This document shows positions 58,515 through 64,000 of a stretch of DNA of 64,000 bases, piece by piece. Within the stretch, counting starts at the first letter, position 1; the number at the start of each line of letters is the position of its first letter. The position numbers and the translations under genes are program-made. Source of the DNA: Flavobacterium geliluteum (lineage in GTDB: Bacteria > Bacteroidota > Bacteroidia > Flavobacteriales > Flavobacteriaceae); assembly GCF_017948595.1 (NCBI RefSeq), contig NZ_JAGFBV010000019.1, positions 22,944 to 86,943 of the forward strand, in the 5' to 3' direction. The notes under the pieces are model-generated. The model did not search any database. It was not told the DNA's origin and saw nothing but the letters and a program-made list of their open reading frames with translations.

Positions 58515-59399
58515 TTACTTGACAATCAGCTTCTGTCCAACCGAAAGTGTATTGTCCGAAAGGTTGTTTTTCTGCTTCAAATCATCTACCAACAGATTGA
58601 ATTTTTTAGAAATCGAATACAAAGTATCTCCTTTTTCTACCTGATACAAAGACGGATCATTACTATTAGATTTTGGACTTGCTACTGCTGACATTGACTT
58701 TTCAAAAGGCTTGTACTCTTTTCCTGTAACCTGACAATCATATTGATGCAAATTGTATCGCTCAATATAACTTATCAATTTATCAGGATATTTGGGATCT
58801 GTAGCATAACCTGCTGCTCGCAAACCTTTTGCCCATGCTTTATAATCGTCTTTTTCATAGGTAAACAAAGTGGCATATCTGTTTTTTCCAGCCAAAAACA
58901 AAGCATGATCACGATACGATTCTGAGGCTTCTGGATACTTTCTAAAACATTCCTGCGCTTCATCATCATCATGGCGAACACTTTCTCCTAGCCAATCTTT
59001 GTGACATTTTATACCAAAATGATTGTTGGCTGCAACCGCCAAATCACCTCTTCCTGCCCCCGATTCTAAAATACCTTGTGCCAAAATAACACTCGCCGGG
59101 ATGCCGTATTTTTTCATATTCCCCATTGCAATATCCTTATATTGAGTCACGTAATCCGTAATCAAATCGACTGTCACAACTGTTTTTGAAGTTGATTCTA
59201 TTACCTCTGTCGTATTATTTAGGGTAGAAGTTCTCGTAACTTTTGCAGTAGGTTTGGTATAAACCGGTTTTTTGGTGGTACGCACTACTTTTGGCTGCTG
59301 AACGGGAGCCGTCTTTCTGGTTGTTATTGCGGTGGTTTTACTCGCAGAACAACTTACCAAAATGATGATTGTAAAGAGTGCTATTATTTTTTTAAACAT
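58515..59399 (-). CDS. Lipoprotein glucosaminidase (GH73) with LysM
   Basis: The protein (294 residues) is an envelope peptidoglycan hydrolase with a lipobox (IIILVSC, Cys 17) and a Thr/Lys-rich linker. The GH73-type catalytic domain (about 80-220) contains ASVILAQGILESGAGRGDLA with the catalytic Glu near 111 and NNHFGIKCHKDW. One C-terminal LysM (about 247-294, YQVEKGDTLYSISKKFN) follows. It likely trims septal or side-wall glycan. Its start overlaps the stop of the upstream ACC-deaminase-like gene by 8 bp, implying coupled translation. Confidence 0.9.
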   Translation of the reverse strand: MFKKIIALFTIIILVSCSASKTTAITTRKTAPVQQPKVVRTTKKPVYTKPTAKVTRTSTLNNTTEVIESTSKTVVTVDLITDYVTQYKDIAMGNMKKYGIPASVILAQGILESGAGRGDLAVAANNHFGIKCHKDWLGESVRHDDDEAQECFRKYPEASESYRDHALFLAGKNRYATLFTYEKDDYKAWAKGLRAAGYATDPKYPDKLISYIERYNLHQYDCQVTGKEYKPFEKSMSAVASPKSNSNDPSLYQVEKGDTLYSISKKFNLLVDDLKQKNNLSDNTLSVGQKLIVK

Positions 59400-60288
59400 T
59401 GCTTTTGAGTATTGGTAATTTCTTATTCTTTAATTTTATGTTCATCCCTTCAATCCCTTGCAAACCGCCTGTATGGATGATTAAAATTTTTGAATCTTCA
59501 GGAAAGTATTTTTTGTCTATTAAATCCATAACGCCAAAAACCATCTTTCCAGTATAAATAGGGTCTAAAGGCACTTTGTTTTCTTCAAAAAAAGTATTGA
59601 TAAATTCAATTAATTCTAAATTTACCTTGCCGTAACCGCAAAAATGATAATCTGTAATCAAATTCCAGTTCTCATTCTCAGCAAAAATACGAATTTCATC
59701 TTGTAAAAAATCACCTTTTAATGCCGGAAATCCTAAAATTTTCTGCTTTGGCAACGCGCTGTTTATCAATCCGGCAATGGTTCCGCCGGTCCCTACTGCA
59801 CAACAAACGTAGTCAAAAACCGCATCTTCGGGCGTCAAAATCTCCTGACAGCCTTTTACCGCCAACTCATTTGTGCCGCCTTCGGGAATCAAATAAAAAT
59901 CGCCAAATTTCTCTTTTAGTTTTTCTAAAAAAGCTTTTTCGCTTTTTTGCCGATACTTTTCTCTGGAAATAAATTCAAACTCCATTCCGTTTTCCTGAGC
60001 AAATTTCAACGTTGGGTTTTCTTCAATTTTACTCAAAATTTCCTCACCTCGAATGATTCCGATAGTTTTAAAACCGTGTTCTTTGCCCGCAAAAGCTACC
60101 GCCGCAATATGGTTCGAAAATGCACCTCCAAAAGTCAATAAAACTTTTTTATCTTCGGCTTTCGCCTGAATTAAATTGTATTTTAGTTTTCTAAATTTAT
60201 TTCCGGAAACAAACGGATGAATCAAATCTTCGCGCTTTATCGTAACCGAAATATTGTTGGGAAAAATAACAGGAAGCTGCTGGTTCAA
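59392..60288 (-). CDS. PLP-dependent ACC deaminase / D-cysteine desulfhydrase family
   Basis: This 298-residue member of PLP fold type II has the PLP Lys in SGNKFRKLK (Lys31), LLTFGGAFSNHIAAVAFAG for substrate binding and VGTGGTIAGL for the phosphate loop. Members either open 1-aminocyclopropane-1-carboxylate or break D-cysteine into pyruvate, ammonia and sulfide; the two cannot be separated by eye. It is 2 bp downstream of a small HExxH protein gene and overlaps the glucosaminidase gene, though no functional link is obvious. Confidence 0.9.
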   Translation of the reverse strand: MNQQLPVIFPNNISVTIKREDLIHPFVSGNKFRKLKYNLIQAKAEDKKVLLTFGGAFSNHIAAVAFAGKEHGFKTIGIIRGEEILSKIEENPTLKFAQENGMEFEFISREKYRQKSEKAFLEKLKEKFGDFYLIPEGGTNELAVKGCQEILTPEDAVFDYVCCAVGTGGTIAGLINSALPKQKILGFPALKGDFLQDEIRIFAENENWNLITDYHFCGYGKVNLELIEFINTFFEENKVPLDPIYTGKMVFGVMDLIDKKYFPEDSKILIIHTGGLQGIEGMNIKLKNKKLPILKSNV

Positions 60289-60290
60289 AA

Positions 60291-60632
60291 TTATTTTTGT
60301 TTTGATGTTAGATAATTTAAAAACCGAAAAAAAGAACGGTTTTTGAGATAAGAAAGATTGTTTTCATTAGCGTAAGCTTCTCTTTCAAAACTAATGTTAC
60401 GATAGGCCAAATCCGCTTTTTTGTATTGAATGAAACGGATTAGATATTCTAAAAAATACCAGATAAAAAAAGGAAAAACAAACATTTCGAGTTGTTGTCT
60501 CAAATGAATTTTCTCGTGGTTCAAGAGCGTTTTATTTGTGGCATCTAAATCATATTTTACCAGCACAAACGGAAATAGTGTCAAGCCTCGATATCCTTTC
60601 GGAATTAAATATTTAGCAACAATCAGAAACAT
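60291..60632 (-). CDS. Small membrane-associated protein with an HExxH motif
   Basis: At 113 residues this protein has a motif NHEKIHLRQQLEMF, a zincin-like HExxH, followed by a hydrophobic segment (VFPFFIWYFLEYLIRFI). A downstream SFEREAYANENN could offer the third ligand. It is like a minimal M48/M56-type metallopeptidase core. I cannot name a family with confidence. It is the first gene of the minus-strand run ending at hemL. Confidence 0.7.
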   Translation of the reverse strand: MFLIVAKYLIPKGYRGLTLFPFVLVKYDLDATNKTLLNHEKIHLRQQLEMFVFPFFIWYFLEYLIRFIQYKKADLAYRNISFEREAYANENNLSYLKNRSFFRFLNYLTSKQK

Positions 60633-60725
60633 TAGCTGTAAAATTTATAAATTTGTAGAAGCAAAATTGTTTTATTTCACTAAAATAACAATCTACCTGT
60701 TATTTATTTTTTAATACAAAAATAG

Positions 60726-60929
<204 letters not shown>

Positions 60930-61150
60930 TTTGATAATGAGTCAATTTGATCATTTACAAATCTAAAATCAGCAATCTAAAATTATAAATGGATATCCAA
61001 TCAAGAAAATTCAGGATTAAAATCCACAAGTCTTATCACAGGTCGGATATCCGTTATCCCTAGTTCATTTTTTTAACAGAAAATAATAAGAAAAGGATTT
61101 TCATTAAAGAAGAAAACCTTAGAATCTTAGCAACTTATAACCTTAAAAAA

Positions 61151-63127
61151 ATGACTTTCAAAGAACAAATACAACAAGGAATTCCAACAATATTGCCTCC
61201 GAAGGCAGCATACGATTTGGCTATTAATCATGCGCCAAAACGAAAAGAAATTCTTTCGGCAGAAGAAAAAAAATTAGCTTTAAAAAATGCCTTGCGCTAT
61301 TTTGATGCCAAACATCACGCCGAATTACTTCCGGAATTCTCCTCAGAACTGGAAACTTACGGACGCATTTATATGTACCGTTTTCGCCCTGATTACAAAA
61401 TGTATGCGCGACCAATTGACGAATATCCAGGAAAATCATTGCAGGCAAAAGCCATTATGCACATGATTCAGAATAATTTGGATTATGCCGTAGCCCAGCA
61501 TCCGCACGAGTTGATCACGTATGGTGGCAACGGTGCAGTTTTTCAGAATTGGGCACAATATTTATTGACCATGCAATATTTGTCTGAAATGACAGACGAG
61601 CAAACCCTGACCATGTATTCCGGACACCCGATGGGATTGTTTCCTTCGCACAAAGAAGCACCGAGAGTCGTAGTTACCAACGGAATGGTGATTCCGAATT
61701 ACTCCAAACCTGATGATTGGGAAAAAATGAATGCTTTGGGCGTTTCACAATACGGACAAATGACGGCTGGAAGTTATATGTACATCGGTCCACAAGGAAT
61801 TGTGCACGGAACTACGATTACGGTTCTAAACGGCTTTAGAAAAATAAAGAAAAGTCCTGAAGGCAATTTATTTGTAACTTCTGGGCTTGGCGGAATGTCG
61901 GGCGCACAACCAAAAGCAGGAAATATTGCAGGTTGTATCACAGTCTGCGCCGAAGTAAATCCTAAAATTACCAAAATTCGTCATGAACAAGGATGGATTA
62001 ACGAAGTCGTAACTTCTACAGAAGAATTAGTTAAAAGAGTCAATTCGGCGAAAGCCAATAAAGAAGTCGTTTCGATTGCTTATTTTGGCAATGCTGTAGA
62101 CGTTTGGGAATGTTTTGACAAAGAAAACATTCAAATTGATTTAGGTTCAGACCAAACTTCTCTCCATAATCCTTGGGCGGGCGGTTATTATCCTGTTGGA
62201 ATTTCATTTGAAGAAGCCAATGAAATGATGGCCAATAATCCTGAATTATTCAAAGAAAAAGTACAGGAAACCTTGCGCAGACACGCAGCGGCCATAAACA
62301 AACATACTGCAAAAGGAACGTATTTCTTTGATTACGGAAACGCCTTTTTACTTGAATCTTCGCGAGCTGGTGCAGACGTTATGGCAGAAAATAAAATTGA
62401 TTTTAAATACCCTAGTTACGTGCAGGATATTATGGGACCTATGTGTTTTGACTATGGGTTTGGCCCTTTTAGATGGGTTTGTGCTTCTGGAAAACCCCAA
62501 GATTTGCAAAAAACAGATACTATCGCCAGTCAGGTTTTAGAAGAAATGGCAAAAACGGCTCCGGATGAAATTCAGCAGCAAATGCAGGACAACATCAAAT
62601 GGATTAAAGGTGCGCAGGAAAACAAACTGGTTGTAGGCTCTCAAGCGAGAATATTGTATGCGGATGCAGAAGGCCGCATAAAAATCGCAGAAGCATTTAA
62701 TCAGGCTATTGCCAGAGGAGAAATTGGAACTGTGGTTTTGGGACGCGATCATCATGATGTTTCGGGTACCGATTCTCCCTACAGAGAAACTTCAAATATT
62801 TACGATGGTTCGCGTTTTACGGCCGATATGGCCATACAAAATGTAATTGGCGACAGCTTTAGAGGTGCTACATGGGTATCTATCCATAACGGCGGCGGCG
62901 TTGGTTGGGGCGAAGTAATAAACGGTGGCTTTGGTATGGTTCTTGATGGTTCTAAAGAAGCATCAAAACGCTTAGCATCAATGCTTTTTTGGGATGTGAA
63001 TAACGGAATTTCAAGGAGAAGCTGGGCTCGAAATCAAGAAGCTGTTTTTGCTATCAAAAGAGCGATGCAAATGGAGCCTTTGCTAAAAGTAACACTGCCG
63101 AATATGGTAGACGAAAGTTTATTTTAA
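61151..63127 (+). CDS. hutU: Urocanate hydratase
   Basis: Urocanase (658 residues) converts urocanate to imidazolone propionate in histidine breakdown using bound NAD. It has the NAD-binding segment SGLGGMSGAQPKAGNIAG, PHELITYGGNGAVFQNWAQ at the start and SIHNGGGVGWGEVINGGFGM near the end. It is about 100 residues longer than the classical enzyme, as in other Bacteroidota urocanases. No hutH, hutI or hutG gene is in the window. Two GGATATCC palindromes lie upstream. Confidence 0.95.
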   Translation: MTFKEQIQQGIPTILPPKAAYDLAINHAPKRKEILSAEEKKLALKNALRYFDAKHHAELLPEFSSELETYGRIYMYRFRPDYKMYARPIDEYPGKSLQAKAIMHMIQNNLDYAVAQHPHELITYGGNGAVFQNWAQYLLTMQYLSEMTDEQTLTMYSGHPMGLFPSHKEAPRVVVTNGMVIPNYSKPDDWEKMNALGVSQYGQMTAGSYMYIGPQGIVHGTTITVLNGFRKIKKSPEGNLFVTSGLGGMSGAQPKAGNIAGCITVCAEVNPKITKIRHEQGWINEVVTSTEELVKRVNSAKANKEVVSIAYFGNAVDVWECFDKENIQIDLGSDQTSLHNPWAGGYYPVGISFEEANEMMANNPELFKEKVQETLRRHAAAINKHTAKGTYFFDYGNAFLLESSRAGADVMAENKIDFKYPSYVQDIMGPMCFDYGFGPFRWVCASGKPQDLQKTDTIASQVLEEMAKTAPDEIQQQMQDNIKWIKGAQENKLVVGSQARILYADAEGRIKIAEAFNQAIARGEIGTVVLGRDHHDVSGTDSPYRETSNIYDGSRFTADMAIQNVIGDSFRGATWVSIHNGGGVGWGEVINGGFGMVLDGSKEASKRLASMLFWDVNNGISRRSWARNQEAVFAIKRAMQMEPLLKVTLPNMVDESLF

Positions 63128-63169
63128 ATCAAAGGTAATTAAAAATCAGAACATTAAATCTTTAAAAAT

Positions 63170-63709
63170 ATGAAAACCTTAAAATTAGTACCGTTTTTTT
63201 TACTTTTAATACTAACGTCATGCAGCACAGTTAGTGTTTATTCCGATTACGATAAAAAGGTAGATTTTGCGCCTTATAAAACGTATGCTTTTTTTAAATC
63301 AGGAATTGACAAAGTCGAAATTTCTGATCTGGATAAAAGACGCATCCTGCGCGCAATCGATGACCAAATGCAAGCCAAAGGTTTTACAAAAAGTGAAAAT
63401 CCTGATCTTTTAATAAATATTTTTACCAAATCAAGAGAACAAGTTGATGTTAACCAATTTAATGCCGGTTGGGGTTATGGTTGGGGCTTTGGATGGAATC
63501 CTTTTATGATGTACGGAGGACAAACTACAGTTTCTACTTCTACTGAAGGAACTTTATTTATTGATTTTATTGACGCTAAAAAGAAAGAAATGATCTGGCA
63601 AGGTGAAGGAATTGGTACTTTGACTAAAAACGCAGACAAAAAAGACGAAAGAGTAGCCGAATTTGTAAGCAAAATTTTGGCACAATATCCTCCGGTTAAA
63701 AAACAATAA
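63170..63709 (+). CDS. DUF4136 lipoprotein
   Basis: The 179-residue protein has a lipobox (LLLILTSC, Cys about 18) and the DUF4136 start SDYDKKVDFAPYKTYAFF. A Gly/Trp-rich segment (NAGWGYGWGFGWNPF) and the family end KKDERVAEFVSKILAQYPP follow. DUF4136 proteins are envelope lipoproteins without known role. It lies 42 bp after hutU and is probably co-transcribed, ending at a clear terminator. Confidence 0.88.
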   Translation: MKTLKLVPFFLLLILTSCSTVSVYSDYDKKVDFAPYKTYAFFKSGIDKVEISDLDKRRILRAIDDQMQAKGFTKSENPDLLINIFTKSREQVDVNQFNAGWGYGWGFGWNPFMMYGGQTTVSTSTEGTLFIDFIDAKKKEMIWQGEGIGTLTKNADKKDERVAEFVSKILAQYPPVKKQ

Positions 63710-63752
63710 GATTGCGAGATTTTATACTACATAAACCGAAATAAAATACTAT

Positions 63753-63781
63753 AAAACCTTCCGAATTGGAAGGTTTTTTTA
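63753..63781 (+). terminator. Terminator of the hutU-DUF4136 unit
   Basis: AAAACCTTCC pairs with GGAAGGTTTT around GAATT, followed by a T run on the plus strand. Confidence 0.85.
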
Positions 63782-63927
63782 TTATTGATTAACCTCAAAT
63801 TATTTCCCTTTTGAATACTAAATTTAGTGCCAACTTGAAGAATACAAGGCAAAAAAAAGACTGCGAGAATATCGAGGGCACTGAAAAACATCCCTTATTT
63901 TGATCAGGTTTATTTTTTAGACAATAA

Positions 63928-63974
63928 AAAAACGCTTATAACAGGACTTTAAAAAATCCGCTATAAGCGTTTTT
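63928..63974. terminator. Terminator-like hairpin at the window end
   Basis: AAAAACGCTTATA pairs with TATAAGCGTTTTT around a 21-nt loop. It probably ends a convergent gene outside the window. The 63782-63927 stretch shows nothing else. Confidence 0.6.
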
Positions 63975-64000
63975 CGTTTTATAACTGTTTTTGATTTGAC

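Overview
The window is chromosomal DNA of a Flavobacterium-like member of the Bacteroidota. This is inferred from the low GC content, a SusC/SusD outer-membrane pair, Bacteroidota-type promoters (TAnnTTTG), the near absence of Shine-Dalgarno sequences, and lineage-typical families (DUF2851, DUF3467, Porin_10-type porin, DUF5117/met-zincin protease, long LysRS and urocanase). Most of it is conserved housekeeping DNA with short accessory or decaying patches. No phage, IS element, CRISPR array or large secondary-metabolite cluster was seen.

Layout. 1-134 may hold the 3' end of an upstream gene, followed by a structured RNA candidate. 284-8330 (minus): the two aconitases acnB and acnA, a MoxR ATPase and a SurA-type chaperone. 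8852-12038 (plus): a lipoprotein alpha-amylase and release factor 3. 12369-27809 (minus) is the transcription/translation core: rpsU, xerC, raiA, tRNA-Thr, tRNA-Tyr, tRNA-Thr, tuf, tRNA-Trp, secE, nusG, rplK, rplA, rplJ, rplL, rpoB, rpoC and a DUF3467 gene. 27862-29212 is an AT-rich pair of unknown genes (glycine-zipper lipoprotein plus small membrane protein).

29292-43528: acyl-CoA dehydrogenase with an HhH protein, an amino-acid permease, PspC-like and DUF2851 proteins, a frameshifted DnaQ-like exonuclease, cystathionine beta-synthase, a porin and an orphan SusC/SusD pair. 43901-50579: rnhB, a quinone reductase, an AraC regulator, lipB with two paralogous lipoproteins, and lysS. 50682-52266 is a decay patch: a toxin-antitoxin pair in which both genes carry a stop at codon 22, and a frameshifted D-2-hydroxyacid dehydrogenase. 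52419-63709: a Spy-like protein, a large secreted metalloprotease, a secreted unknown, a run of minus-strand genes ending in hemL, then hutU and a DUF4136 lipoprotein.

The main points for a second look are the rpsU Shine-Dalgarno sequence (autoregulation known in relatives), the two Flavo-1-like RNA candidates, the AT-rich lipoprotein/membrane-protein pair as a possible undescribed system, four disrupted genes within about 18 kb, and palindromic elements in the rpoB-rpoC spacer and beside lysS. I did not find a convincing large novel system.
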